A program made the position numbers and the translations under genes. 64,000 nt of DNA from Rhizomys pruinosus (Eukaryota; Chordata; Mammalia; Rodentia; Spalacidae): contig VZQC01013830.1 of NCBI GenBank assembly GCA_009823505.1, positions 1,063,510 through 1,127,509 of the forward strand. The letters are read 5' to 3'. Shown piece after piece: positions 1-10,190 of this stretch (positions within the stretch are counted from its first letter, which is position 1; each line of letters starts with the position of its first letter). The notes below the pieces were generated by a model, which did no database searches, had not been told where the DNA came from, and was given only the letters and a program-made list of their open reading frames with translations.

Positions 1-55
1 TTTTGGACTTAACCTATAGCTTATTTTCAGACTTTGTAATTCCAATTTATTTGTG

Positions 56-100
<45 letters not shown>

Positions 101-365
101 TTGGAGCACTACAAATGGGTGGGAACAACAACGACAAAAGGACAGGGTCAAAGAACTGACTGGAACAGTTAACTTCTGCAAAAACAATAAACCTCTGCAG
201 AGAAAAACTTTAAAAAGATGGAGAAAAAGATGCAAGATATGTATGGCAGAATACTTGAACTAGGGTGGGCTGGAGGACATGGAAAAGGGAATGTGTCTAA
301 ATTGGACTGAGAAATGATGTATGAGATACACAAAAATCAATAAAAATATTTTATTTAAAAAAAGA
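1..365 (+). mobile_element. L1 LINE 3' UTR and poly(A) end, cut by left edge
   Basis: The sequence ends in an AATAAA-like signal (caataaaaat) and an A-rich tail near 355-365, as expected of an L1 3' end in sense orientation. It aligns by eye with 56215-56513 over a long stretch; both contain 'acaataaacct', 'aaactttaaaaag' and 'atgtatggcagaat'. A TA microsatellite sits inside it. The 5' part lies outside the window. It is non-coding; the short open frames across the TA tract are chance. The assignment to a rodent L1 is from family knowledge. Confidence 0.75.
58..98. repeat. (TA)n microsatellite
   Basis: About 20 uninterrupted TA units lie inside the L1 3' UTR. The matching position of the L1 copy at 56.2 kb is a short TA/CA-rich stretch, so this array probably grew from an L1-encoded seed. 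Confidence 0.95.
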
Positions 366-769
366 GGTGGAATAATCATCCCTTTAAAGAGATACTGTAC
401 TGGTTCCCAGAATTCCTTCCCTCACTCAGCTTACCAGTCTGTAGACATACAGCTTCCTAAGTCTACCTGCTTTTCTTAATTACCCAGGAAAGCATAATAT
501 TTCATTTTCTTCTTTCTGTCTCTGTTCTAAGCATGCTTTCCTGGTACTTTCGACTTCCCTCTTTCTCCAAAGCTACCTGCCCTGTGGTTGATTGTCCACC
601 ATGTGATTAGCTGACCTCTGGAGGCTTAACTTAAACAGCATAGCTTGAATTTTTTACCTTTCTTCTCTGTTCTCCTCTGGGAAGCTGCTGAGACTTACTG
701 CTTCCTTGGCCTGGAGTTTTTCTTTTAAACCCTAATAAAAATTGCCCTTGAACTTAAAGAAAGTTACTT
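366..769. other. Unassigned; possible solo LTR
   Basis: No gene is visible. The segment begins near 'tgtactgg' (396) and has an AATAAA at 734-739 followed by 'ttgcccttgaac', which recalls the end of a rodent ERV LTR on the plus strand. I cannot find matching termini or a target duplication, so the LTR reading is weak. Confidence 0.3.
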
Positions 770-1770
770 CTGTTGTAAATGAAATATCTTAACTTGTGTG
801 TGCCTATTAATGAATTCTCTATTTGGTTCTACTAAATTTGTTTTTGCCTTGACACTAATCCTACAATTTAATGATAGTGTCGCTTTTCTAATGAGTTTAA
901 TGTAATTATATTTGGCAATACAAATTTGTCAACCTCGTCTTCTTTTCTCCTCTTTTCATGATTGTCTTAGCTATTCTTTTTAAATGATTTTCAAAAATTT
1001 TTTAATTTATTTTTTATGTGTATGAAAATACTGTCTGCATGTAGGTTTGTGCCCCAGTGTCGTGCAATGCTGCAGAGGTCAGAAGAAGATGTTGGATTCC
1101 TCTGGAACTGGAGTTCTCGTGGAATTGGAGCTACAGATGGTTCTCAGCTGCCATGTGGGTGCTGGGGATCAAACCCGGGTCCTTGCAAGAGCAATTGGTG
1201 GTCTTAACCACTAGGCCATCTCTCCAGCCCCTGTCTTAGGTATTCTTGACCATTTACATTTGCATTATATTTTACAATCAACCTCCCAATTTCTTTCAGA
1301 AAACCTTCCTGCTCGATTATATAAATCAATCTGAGAAGAAAATTGATGTTTTTAATTTTTTATTTAATTGCTTTTCAGTATAAAGATCTTATAAATCTTT
1401 TAATAGACTTATATCTAGAAATATGATGCCTTTTGATGTGACTTAAGAGGGAATTTAAAAATAATTCATTTTCTAGTTTTTGTTGCTAGTATTTCATATT
1501 CTTTGAGATTTTCTTTGCATACCATCATGCTATCTGTGAATAATGAGCATTTTGAGCTTTTCTTTGCATTGTAGCACTCATATCATTTTCTTCCCTTATT
1601 GCAGAGGTTCTGACCTCCCTGCAGTGCTGAATAGAAGTGATGGTCCTGGACCTTTTTCTGTTGTTTCTGAGCTCAGGAGAATGCATTCAGAACTCCACTG
1701 GGAATCATCATACACTCTGTAGGGGGTTATAGACACCTTCTATTCGGCTAGCGATGAAAGACTCTTTCAG
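770..1770 (-). mobile_element. Old L1 (L1M-type) ORF2 fragment, antisense, split by a B3
   Basis: Read on the plus strand, landmarks of an antisense mammalian L1 ORF2 occur in order: 'ttctctatttggttct', 'tgattgtcttagctattct', 'ccaatttctttcagaaaa', 'tataaatcaatctgagaa', 'atcatgctatctgtgaata' and 'gaatagaagtgatggtcc'. The reading frame is destroyed by stops and indels. A B3 SINE (979-1231) interrupts it. High divergence points to an element older than the rodent radiation. Confidence 0.7.
979..1231 (-). mobile_element. B3-derived SINE, 17-bp-duplication subfamily
   Basis: The reverse complement has a tRNA-like 5' end (ggctggagagatggcctagtgg) and the B3 body with two adjacent ~17-bp motifs, seen on the plus strand as ctggaactggagttctcg then tggaattggag. 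Target duplications are tgtcttagctattctt (963-978) and tgtcttaggtattctt (1232-1247), 15 of 16 matching. It is more diverged than its sisters at 21 and 50 kb, so an early member of the subfamily. Confidence 0.9.
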
Positions 1771-2845
1771 GTCTAACATGTGATGATTGTCTCTATATAG
1801 AAAATATAAAAGCTAATATATAGGAGGAATAATAATGATACTCTGAGAAAAACGAGAGAAACAAGAGAGGGAAGAAAAAGGTGAACGACTGTGCTACAAA
1901 GAACAGCAAAGGAGAATTTATTAGCTCCCTCTGGGTGCTCTGAAAGCTGAGGTACCTTGGTAGCACTCATGGCTAGTGAAGGCTCGAGGCTGATTTGGAG
2001 ACCAGGTCTGCTGGAAACTAGGGTCTTATTCTTTCTAGTGTACTCGGAAGAGAGTAGAAGAAAGTGATGTTCTTTAAGGAGAAGAGCCGCTCTTCCAGAA
2101 TCCTCCTGTAAGACTATGGCATTGCATTGCTTTCTTGCCTTTCTCCATCTCTGTTTCTTTCTGCTTGTTTCTCACCCTCTATCTCCCCGTAAGTCCTGAC
2201 CTTGTTCTCGGGTATACCTCCGTGTCAGACAAAATAATGGTGTGTTCTTTCTTTCTCCTTCTGTTCAGGTCTTATAAGCCTCCTCTGCTCTGGGAGGCCT
2301 CTATTTTTAATTTAACTTCTGAGGCACCCATTACATAATGCCAGTTGACCCTTGTCACTCACATCACAGTGGCTGGGACAGGAGATTGATGGTCATGTCT
2401 GGATCTGTCTTGGTTCCTCTGTGGTGTCATATCTCTGCAAATCATGCACACAGGAGATGTGCACATAGGGCAAGAGAGGCGAGTAGCTTTCAGACTGGAG
2501 CAAAGGTTGGACCACCTGTCACCCCAAAGAACCCAGCTCTTTGTGGTGACAGGCCAGGGTTATCTCCCATGAGGAGGACTCTGCTCTGTGCCTAACCTTT
2601 GTGTTTGGAAGGGGGGCTGCACCAGGCTGTTCAAACTTGCTGCGGTGGGCTATGTCCTCCTGCTGGCTTGCTCTTTTCTTTGCAAATGTCTTTCTGGACT
2701 GTTTGTTGCTTGTCAATCTTGACTGAATTAGAATGGTCACAAAGAAGGTAAAAAAAAAGTGCCCAAACCAAACAAATGAAAGTCACTGTAAAAATGCTAA
2801 TGACACAAGATGAAGGATTTGCATTCTTTTAAAAATGTTTTTAAG
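1771..2845. other. Unassigned single-copy-looking sequence
   Basis: Only short open frames occur and none resembles a known family. No SINE or LTR ends were recognised. It includes an A-rich stretch near 1840-1880 and pyrimidine-rich sequence at 2120-2270. I see nothing here that I can name. Confidence 0.5.
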
Positions 2846-3000
2846 TTTTAATCCTAGCTCTTGGGAGGGGAGGCAGAGGCAGGGAAGGGAGGCAGAGGCA
2901 GGCGGATCTTTGTGAGCTCAATGCCAGACTGCTCCACAGAGTGAGTTTCAGGACAGCTGGGACTACAGGGAGAACCTGTCTCAAAAAGATAAAAAAAAAT
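2846..3000 (+). mobile_element. B1 SINE, sense
   Basis: The 7SL-derived body runs from 'taatcctagctcttggga' through 'ggcggatctttgtgagct' to 'cctgtctcaaaaagat' and an A-rich tail. The 5' end is truncated, and a segment near 2866-2902 (ggaggcagaggcaggg) is tandemly duplicated. The tail abuts the GT array and the B3A at 3046. Confidence 0.85.
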
Positions 3001-3005
3001 TTTAC

Positions 3006-3046
<41 letters not shown>
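3006..3046. repeat. (GT)n microsatellite
   Basis: About 20 GT units with one early interruption. The array lies between the B1 A-tail and the CA-rich 3' tail of an antisense B3A, from which it most likely expanded. Confidence 0.95.
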
Positions 3047-3048
<2 letters not shown>

Positions 3049-3218
3049 CACATATACACGTGCGTGGATGCACGGGCCATGGTGTGCATTTGGAGGACAG
3101 AATTCAACACTGTGGAGTCCCTTCTTTTCTACATTTACATGTGTTCTGTGGCTCTAACTCAGATCTCCAGGCTTGTATGGTAAGTGTCTCTATGTGGTGA
3201 GCCATATCAACAGCCCAG
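3047..3218 (-). mobile_element. B3A-type SINE, antisense, degraded
   Basis: On the plus strand 'tggaggacagaattcaacac', 'tcagatctccaggcttg' and 'gtgagccatatcaacagccc' follow the order of an antisense B3A (…gaggacaactt…gtcgtcaggcttgg…gagccatctc…). The central part is diverged. Confidence 0.65.
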
Positions 3219-3612
3219 GATTTGTCTCTCTGTAATGAATGCAGATGGATTTTGCAGTGTTTTAATACATTCAGATGGTTCTTTAACATTAGTTCACATG
3301 TCAAGTAGCTTGTGAGTCTGTGTCATTTTTCTGTGCTGTAAAAGTTGGTTGAAGAGTCAGAGACACTGCCTACCTAAGGGTGGAAGCATTGAACACCTCT
3401 GCTTCCCTGGGATGGCTATGAGGATGGTTTTCTCAGAGGGCAAACAGTAGTGAAAATGAGAGCATCATCCTGTTCTTGCATAAGGCAGTGATTTTTATTC
3501 TATTCAGATCTATGGCCAGTGCCCCCTGAAGTGACCAGTTTTGTCTTGAGTCTGACCATCTGTGAAAGTGTGCATGATCCAGCAACATCCACCCAATTCC
3601 TAGATATTGGTA

Positions 3613-3646
<34 letters not shown>

Positions 3647-3944
3647 TGCATGTGTGCATGTGTACCCTCATACTTGCATGTGTGTGCTTAGCAGAGAGGT
3701 CCACTCAAATCATTTGTCTCTGAGTTGTAAAATATGGGGGATTGTATGTGACTAGAACTTTGTTTAAGCAGCTGCCTGGAGCTTGATTTGTAGTAATAAT
3801 GAACCAAGTTCCATCTCAGATACATTTGCACTTGGTTTTCAAACAAATAAGCAATTGGGAATTTCCTAAGATTTGTTTTCTTAATTGTGTATCAGCCCTG
3901 TCAACTAACAACAATGTCTACTTTACAAAGAAGATGCAGACTTG
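3219..3944. other. Unassigned sequence with a TG array
   Basis: No gene or clear element was seen apart from the TG array at 3611-3660. Open frames crossing that array are low complexity and are discounted. Confidence 0.5.
3611..3660. repeat. (TG)n microsatellite, imperfect
   Basis: About 14 clean TG units are followed by TATG and CATG variants. No flanking SINE is certain. Confidence 0.9.
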
Positions 3945-4040
3945 GTTGTGACAATCTGTAATCCCAGCTACTAGTGAATCAGAACAAGGAGAACAGGGCC
4001 TCCTTGGGCAACAGAATGTTTAAGGCAAGCCTAGGCAGTT
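3945..4040 (+). mobile_element. Possible old 7SL-derived monomer (PB1/FLAM-like)
   Basis: 'ctgtaatcccagctacta' and 'cttgggcaacagaat' match the order of the oldest 7SL-derived SINEs (…taatcccagctact…tgggcaacat…). The intervening sequence is diverged and no tail is clear. It could also be a very old B1. Confidence 0.4.
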
Positions 4041-4479
4041 TAGTGCTGAACTAGTCCACAGCACCGAGGAAGAAACAGCCTGGAAGGGATCTCAGTGTGC
4101 TCTTTTCTGTCTTCTGCCTTTGCCAGTTGGGCTCAGGATGATGATTTGTACAATGAAATGGCACTTTAGAAAAAGAAAACGTTGTCCATGTGAGGAGGTT
4201 CCCTTTATTTGTGGTTCACTGGTTGTGTCCCTAGGACCTCATCCACACAGTCCAGAGCTGAGAACACAGCTTTAAGGGAGTCCGTACATATGAAGCTTTG
4301 TATGTAGGGTGCATAGCAATTACTACACCAGCATTAGAGAATATGATCGTTGATTAAAAAGAAATGAAAATTGACAGTCATCTGTGCCTAATAACCAAGT
4401 TCCTAGGGTTAGGGTTTGAAGGCCAGAGTATCTTTTAGGATAAAAGAGTCATGTGATAAAGGAAGAGAGGCTGGGCAAG
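4041..4479. other. Unassigned sequence
   Basis: AT-rich, with no open frame of note and no recognisable repeat ends. Confidence 0.45.
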
Positions 4480-4486
4480 ACCCTTG

Positions 4487-4596
4487 GTTTTTTTTTCTTT
4501 TCTTTTTTTTGGTCTTTTCGAGACAGGGTCTCCCTGTAGTCCCAGCTGTCTTGGAACTCACTCTGTAGACCAGGCTGGCCTTGAACTCACAAAGAT
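4487..4596 (-). mobile_element. B1 SINE, antisense, 5'-truncated
   Basis: The plus strand reads 'cgagacagggtctccctg' then 'agaccaggctggccttgaac' and stops at 'cacaaagat', so the B1 5' third is absent. Short target copies acccttg lie at 4480-4486 and 4597-4603, showing truncation at integration rather than later loss. Confidence 0.88.
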
Positions 4597-4603
4597 ACCC
4601 TTG

Positions 4604-5504
4604 TTTTTAAGTATTTTACTGATTCAGATGCTATTTCTGCATCTGACCTCCTAAGAACAAACTCAGGAGTTGGTTTCCCCCCATGTTAGCCTTTTAAGGG
4701 CAAGAGTCCCAACTGTTCCAGCGGCCCCTGGCCTTGAAACATGATAGGCCTTAAATATATTGTTGAAATGCTTGAAAACACAATGAGTCAGCAGTAAGTT
4801 ACAGCAGTCCCTAAAGTTAATAATATCTGAAGTTTAAAGAATTAACAGTAGGCCATGCAAGACGCTGCACTGTTCTCCATACCTAGGGAGGACTACAGTG
4901 TTCAGGTCTTAAAGCCCAAGACAAATGAATCATTTAAGATTATCTAAGGAGGAAGACCAGAGCAAGGGGAGGGGGGACCCTGGAGCTCCACTCTGAAACA
5001 AACCATTCAAAACAAAGTATGTTCATCTAGGTTAGAGAAGGCATTGAATACAAGAGCTCTCCGTGCTTGGAGTGTGCCTAAGGAGGACAGGGATTCTTCT
5101 CTTGGCCTTAGAGGTGGTGGGTAATGCCAGGGAGGCTGATTTCTGTCATGCAGTAAGGATAGCCTTAGCAATGGAAGCCATGTTAGTAGTCATGGGGACC
5201 TTTGTGGGTGGTAGTTGAAAAGTTGTTCTGTATAGGATTACATGACAAATGGAATCTCTTTCTAGTGGGGAGAGAAGTAGACACTGTGGGGTGGCCATAC
5301 TAGACTGTCAGGGATGCTGAGTACCTTGTTTATCTTGAAAGAGGAGTGAAGGGATCCACCATTCATTAGGCCTGTGCCCTGTGTCAGAAATACCATAAAG
5401 TGCCTCTTTCCTTCTTGGTCTCCTAACCCCACAAGGTGAGCAGCAGAAAGAAAACAGACTCAGGCAGGTTGAATAGATTGATGAAGGGTCCATTTTCCTT
5501 TAAA
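4604..5504. other. Unassigned sequence
   Basis: No gene, structural RNA or confident repeat was identified. Short frames lack family resemblance. Confidence 0.45.
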
Positions 5505-5712
5505 AAATACTTTAGTTTTATTTCACATGTATGAGTGTATTGCTTGGATATATATGTGTACCTGTGTTGTGCAAATGCCCTTGGAGGTCAGAAGAGGGCA
5601 TCAGATCCCCAGAAACTGGTCGTTAGCCACCATGTGGCTTCTGGGAATCCAACCTGGGTCCTCTGTAAGAGCAATCAATGCTCTTAACTGCTGAGTCACT
5701 TTCCAGTCCACA
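5505..5712 (-). mobile_element. B3 SINE, antisense, older type
   Basis: 'ggaggtcagaagagggcatc', 'ccaccatgtggcttctggga', 'gggtcctctgtaagagcaa' and 'actgctgagtcactttccag' are the antisense B3 landmarks in order. The 17-bp duplication is absent and part of the middle is lost. Confidence 0.85.
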
Positions 5713-6470
5713 CTTTCCTTTCTTAATCTTCTCCTAAACCTGTGTTATCAAAGGCATCCTCTTCATACTTAATGCATTTTTTTCATTGATACAAATGACT
5801 GTTGAAGTAGAGCATTCCTGCTTCAGACCTGTCTAGACCTTTAAATATAGGTTTTTGCCCCATCATCTAACACCTTCTCCCTCTTGTTGCAGAGTCCTTG
5901 CTGAGGGCTTTTCATCACAACATCCTATTTCTCCCTCTCTCCCTAGGTGGAGGGTTCTGGAAAGCCTTCTGTTGACCTTCTTTTAATTGCCAATAATTAT
6001 TCAATTTTATATAGCCTGGAGTGATGAATATTCATGAGTAGCACAGTGCAGCAAGATATAACACTTGAAGGTACTGTAGTTTTCTAATTAAACCGAAACA
6101 TGGAATTAAGTGCAATAAAAGGATAAAGGAACCTGTCTGTACATATCTATTTCAGTTCTGCTGTGGGACTGTGTGGGAGGCAGACAGGAAACATTGACCT
6201 GGATGTTGTCATGTTCTGTCTTAAAGTTTGTAAAGGAGACACTAAACCATCTGCATTGGACAAATTCATTCATTCACATTCATAATTCACTCACATATGT
6301 ATTCACTAATTCAGTAGATTTGTATTTGCTGTAAGCCCTCATAGTGTAACATCGTACAACAGGAACCCCAAAGAGCTCATGTTCTAGTCATGGATGAGAC
6401 AATGCATGAATCAGCCTTGTCAGAGCTGCATGGAAAATTCAGGTAAAAACTGTCAGTTACAGGGGGTAGG
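5713..6470. other. Repeat-poor AT-rich sequence, possible conserved element
   Basis: 5985-6125 is free of recognisable repeats and carries the 12-bp palindrome atgaatattcat (6024-6035) beside caataattattcaatttta (5991-6010), a homeodomain/POU-like composition. No coding frame was found. Function is inference only. Confidence 0.35.
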
Positions 6471-6475
6471 CCCCG

Positions 6476-6884
6476 TGTGCTGGATAGCTTTAGTGTCAAC
6501 TTGACACACTTGGATTGAGGGAGCCTCAATTAGAGAATTGGCTCCATTGGACTGGTCTGTGGCCATATCTGTGGAGTATTGTCCTGATTGTCGAGCAATG
6601 TGGGAGGGCCCAGCCCACAATGAGTGGTGCCACCTCTGGGCAGGTTGTTCTGTACCGTATAAGAAGGCAGGCTGGGCATGGGCCAGGGGAGCAAGCCAGT
6701 AAATAGCATTCCTCCATGGCCTGTGTTTCAGCTCCTGCCTCCAGGTTCCTGTCCTGAGTTCCTACCTTGGGCTCCCTAAGTGATGAACTGTGACCCAGGA
6801 GATGTAAGCTGAATAAACCCTTTCCTCTCCAAGTTGGTGTCAGTCAGAGTGTTTTTGTCACACAATGGAAGACAAACTAGAGCA
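6476..6884 (+). mobile_element. ORR1 5' LTR (ERVL-MaLR)
   Basis: It begins tgtgctggatagctttagtg and ends in agagca. Typical ORR1 landmarks are 'gtcaacttgacacac', 'ggagggcccagcccac', 'gcaagccagtaaa', 'gatgaactgtga' and the poly(A) region 'gaataaaccctttcctctcc'. It is an old endogenous retrovirus-like LTR with no coding potential. The 3' LTR (8027-8420) is its partner. This copy retains a short segment near 6740 that the 3' LTR lacks. Confidence 0.92.
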
Positions 6885-8026
6885 GAAATTGGTACCAGAA
6901 GTAGGGTATGCTGTGCCAGACCTGACCTTGGTGTTTTGGGGAAGGTTGTGGAACATTGGCTGGAAAGAGCATTGTGGCCTAAGATCATTGCTGTCGAACT
7001 TGGAACAGTTTTGCTGAAGGAGTTGTAGAAGATGGTAGGCCTGCTTGTGAAAGTTTCTAGTTTCAAAGGGAAGCAAGAGATCATCAGTACTGTTAATCTA
7101 TGCGCGTCTGTGTCAGCTGGGCTGAAGAATCAGCTGTATTAACAAGAGACCAGAACATGAATGTGAATCCTTTGTTTTACTGGACAATTGATGTTGGTTA
7201 GGGGGCTGAAAAATCAGCTGTAAGTAGCAAGAGACCAGCATCACTTGTGGTGAAATCTTCTGGAAGAATTTCTCAGAGTCAGCACACAGAAGTGTATTCC
7301 AGAAGGGCCTGAGCCTCCATCTCAAGCCAAAAGAGGGCTTGGTAGTAGTTAAGAGTCTCCTATATGGTCTGGTGTGAAATTTGAGGGGGTTACAGAGAGA
7401 GCACTGAGGTTGGCACTGTGAGAGGTCAGGAAGACCATTGGTGAAAGTGCACCTTGGTTGCCAGTGAAGACCCCAGGATTGCAGGGGTCATGGAGAGAAG
7501 TCTGAGGCTTTGCACCAGGAGAGGTCAGAAGAGACCATTGGTGAAGTGCTGGCCTCAGTTTCAGTGGCGACCCCAGCTTTTGGGGGAGATGCAGGACCAT
7601 GGAATGACCACTGAAGGCAGCAGCAGGTTTGGAATAGAGTTGGCCTGGGCCCTCGAGATGAGCTGTGTGTGCACACAGATGGCAGTAGTAGAAGGGGCTG
7701 CCGAACCTTTGGAGTCCAGAAGATCGTGAGTGAGTCCCGGGTTCCAGCCTTGAGCTACTTGCTGGACTTAGGTTTGTGAGTGTGCCTGATTCTTCCCTTT
7801 GAAATAAGACAGTACTTGTTTTGGATTTTACAGCAGCCCACAGTTAAGAGACTTTTAACAGACTGTGAACTTTTAAGTGTTTGGACATTTTAAGGACTGT
7901 GGGGCTTTTAAGGTTGTACTGTCTTAGGTTGTGATTAATGTTAACATCATACTTTGGGGATAAGAACTGGAAAGGTGGTGGTTTAATAGTGATGTGTTTT
8001 GTGTGTCAAGTTGATAAGGGGTCAAT
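6885..8026 (+). mobile_element. ORR1 internal region, non-coding
   Basis: Immediately after the 5' LTR lies 'ttggtaccagaagt', the ERVL/MaLR-style primer-binding site. The following 'ttttggggaaggttgtgg' is typical of MaLR interiors, which never encode gag or pol. It ends with 'ttgataaggggtcaat', a polypurine-like stretch before the 3' LTR. The open frames here are short and incidental. MaLR elements move only with help from an autonomous ERVL. Confidence 0.85.
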
Positions 8027-8420
8027 TGTGCTGGATGGCTTTAATGTCAACTTGACACACCTGGGTTGAGGGAGCCTCTGTTGGGGAATTGGCTCCATTG
8101 GATTGGCCTGTGGACACATCTGTGGAGTATTGTCTTGATTGTCAGGCAATGTGGGAGGGCCCAGCCCACTAAGGGTGGTGCCACCCTGGGCAGGTTGTTG
8201 TGTACTGTATAAGAGGGCAGGCTGGGCATGGGCCAGGGGAGCAAGCCAGTAAACAGCATTCCTCCATTGCCTGTGCTTCAGCTCCTGCCCTGAATTCCTG
8301 CCTTGGACTCCCTAAGTGATGAACTGTGACCCAGGAAATGTAAACTGAATAAACCCTTTCCTCTCCATGTTGGTGTTGGTCAGAGTGTTTTGTCACAGCA
8401 ATGGAAGACAAACGAGAACA
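8027..8420 (+). mobile_element. ORR1 3' LTR (ERVL-MaLR)
   Basis: It begins tgtgctggatggctttaatg, matching the 5' LTR start, and ends gagaaca. Host flanks are ccccg (6471-6475) and ccctg (8421-8425), a likely 5-bp target duplication with one change, as expected for ERVL-class integration. Differences between the two LTRs are spread throughout, so the insertion is old. Confidence 0.92.
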
Positions 8421-8604
8421 CCCTGAGAGCAGCAGGCCCGACCAGCTGTGCTGTCATATGGGTGGTGGTGACCCTCAGGATACACAGTTTGAGTCCACCT
8501 GCTTCAGTGTATCTTTTCTCAGCTTAGTGGGCCTCTCACCTCTGATGGTGTCCTAAATAGGGACAGACCATAGACTTCTTGGAGAGGGTTTCTGTATGTG
8601 GACT

Positions 8605-8730
8605 CAGATGCTTGGGCTCAGCTCTGCTGCTAAAAGCTGTGTGATGTGTGGTCAGCTAACCTCCTCGTTCCTCAGCTGCTTAATATCAGCTTTTCTTTGC
8701 TCAGATACCTGTAAGAAATTATTTAAAAGG
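8605..8730 (+). mobile_element. MIR SINE fragment
   Basis: 'gctctgctgctaaaagctgtgtga', read in pieces, then 'ctaacctcctcgttcctcag' follow the MIR core (…ctgtgtgacc…taacctctc…cctcag…). It is a typical old mammalian relic without target duplications. Confidence 0.6.
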
Positions 8731-8950
8731 AGGAATGATTCATATTAGCCCATGGTTTCTGAAGTTTCATTCCATATTCATGTGACTCTATTGGTTTGGT
8801 CTAGATCCGAGTGGAATATTGTAATGACAGAGTGTGGCAGAGGTTGCTTACCTCATGGAAAATGACGAGCAGGTAGAATGAGTAAGTGGCCTGGGATGAG
8901 AATACGGCCCCAAGAACACATCTCCAGGGACCCCATCTTCAGATGAAGGC

Positions 8951-9318
8951 TGTGGTGGTTTGAAGCCATTTTTCTGTTGCTGTGATAAGACCACCATGAG
9001 CAAGGGAACTTATAAAAGGAAGAGTTTATTTGAGCTTACGATTGATGGTTCCAGGGAATTAGAGTCCATTGTGGTGGGAGGCATGGTGGCTGGGGCTGAC
9101 CCTCAGCAAGCCAAGGGTCACATTTTGCAATGAGCACAGGAAGTAGAGAGAGCGACTGGAGACTGCAAGGCTTGTTAAATTCACTAAGCCCGCCCCCAAT
9201 GACCTACTTCCTTCAGCCTGGCCACACCTTCTAAGACCTCCAAGAACAGTGCCACCAACTGGAAACAAAATGTCTGAATACTTAAAGCCCATGGGGGACA
9301 CTCATTCAAACCACCACA
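8951..9318 (+). mobile_element. URR1-type hAT non-autonomous DNA transposon
   Basis: The 368-bp element is bounded by perfect 14-bp terminal inverted repeats, tgtggtggtttgaa (8951-8964) and ttcaaaccaccaca (9305-9318). Internal landmarks 'ttgctgtgataagacca', 'aagagtttatttgagctta' and 'agtgccaccaactgg' match the common rodent URR1 repeat as I remember it. It encodes no transposase. An 8-bp target duplication is not obvious. Confidence 0.8.
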
Positions 9319-9353
9319 AAGGCCCACCCCTGAAAGTTCTTACCACCTTCTTA

Positions 9354-9593
9354 AATATTTTTTATTAATTTTATTTATTTCTGTATGTGTATGAATGTAC
9401 TGTCTGCATGCAAGTTTGTGCACCCGTGTCGTGCAATGCCGCAGAGGTCAGAAGAGGGCGTCGGATTCCCCTGGAACTGGAGTTCTCCTGGAATTGGAGT
9501 TTCAGACAGTTCTCGGCTGCCATGTGGGTGCTGGGGATTGAACCCAGGTCCTCTGCAAGAGCGGTCGGCGCTCTCAACCACTAGGCCATCTCT
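9354..9593 (-). mobile_element. B3-derived SINE, 17-bp-duplication subfamily
   Basis: Plus-strand 'ggaactggagttctcctgga' followed by 'attggagtttcagacag' is the duplicated motif. Target copies caccttctta lie at 9344-9353 and 9594-9603. The tRNA-like end stops at 'ccatctct', so the first ~10 bases of the SINE are missing. Confidence 0.92.
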
Positions 9594-9603
9594 CACCTTC
9601 TTA

Positions 9604-10054
9604 TAGGGCCATCAAGTTATATATGTGTCCATCAGTAGATTAATCCATTGATTAGGGTGGAGCATTTATGAGCCTTTCAAAGATTTGATCTACCAGTGGA
9701 GGATGAAGCCTTCAAAATACCAGTTTGTATGGACATTTCAGATCGAAAGCCTAACATCTTTTCTGTACAAAGAAGGATAATCATAGAATCAACCTCGAGA
9801 GATTGTATGAGGGCTAACTAAGCTAGCCAATGACTGTCAGCTGTACAGAATGGCCTACGGGAAGTTCCAGATGCAGACATGTCAGCTAGTACTGTTATGG
9901 GCACTCAGGTCTTGGTCCGTGACTCTGGGGACACTTTTACTCCTGTGGATTTCTGGTTCTCTGGAGGGGTCTGTCCAAGTTTTGCTCCATGAGGAGGCAG
10001 GCAAACTGCAGGGGAGCCTTTGGTGAGGGTCTCAAATACCCTGTGAGCCTGTCC
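9604..10054. other. Unassigned sequence
   Basis: A weak MIR-like stretch may lie at 9775-9860. Otherwise nothing is recognisable. Confidence 0.4.
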
Positions 10055-10190
10055 AGAGCCAGCGAGGTGGTGATTCCCGCCTGTCATCCCAGCACTTGGA
10101 AGGCAGGGCAGGAGCACTGCTGCAAGCTCAAGGCCAGCCAGGTCTAGATGAGGAGCTCTAGGCCGGCCAGGGCTACAATAAAATAAAAGG
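10055..10190 (+). mobile_element. Old B1-related SINE, sense
   Basis: 'cagcgaggtggtgattcccg', 'tgtcatcccagcacttgga', 'caaggccagccaggtct' and 'ggccagggctacaataaaa' follow the B1 order with high divergence, as in an early B1 family. A minus-strand 140-codon frame across it is an artefact of the repeat. Confidence 0.75.
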
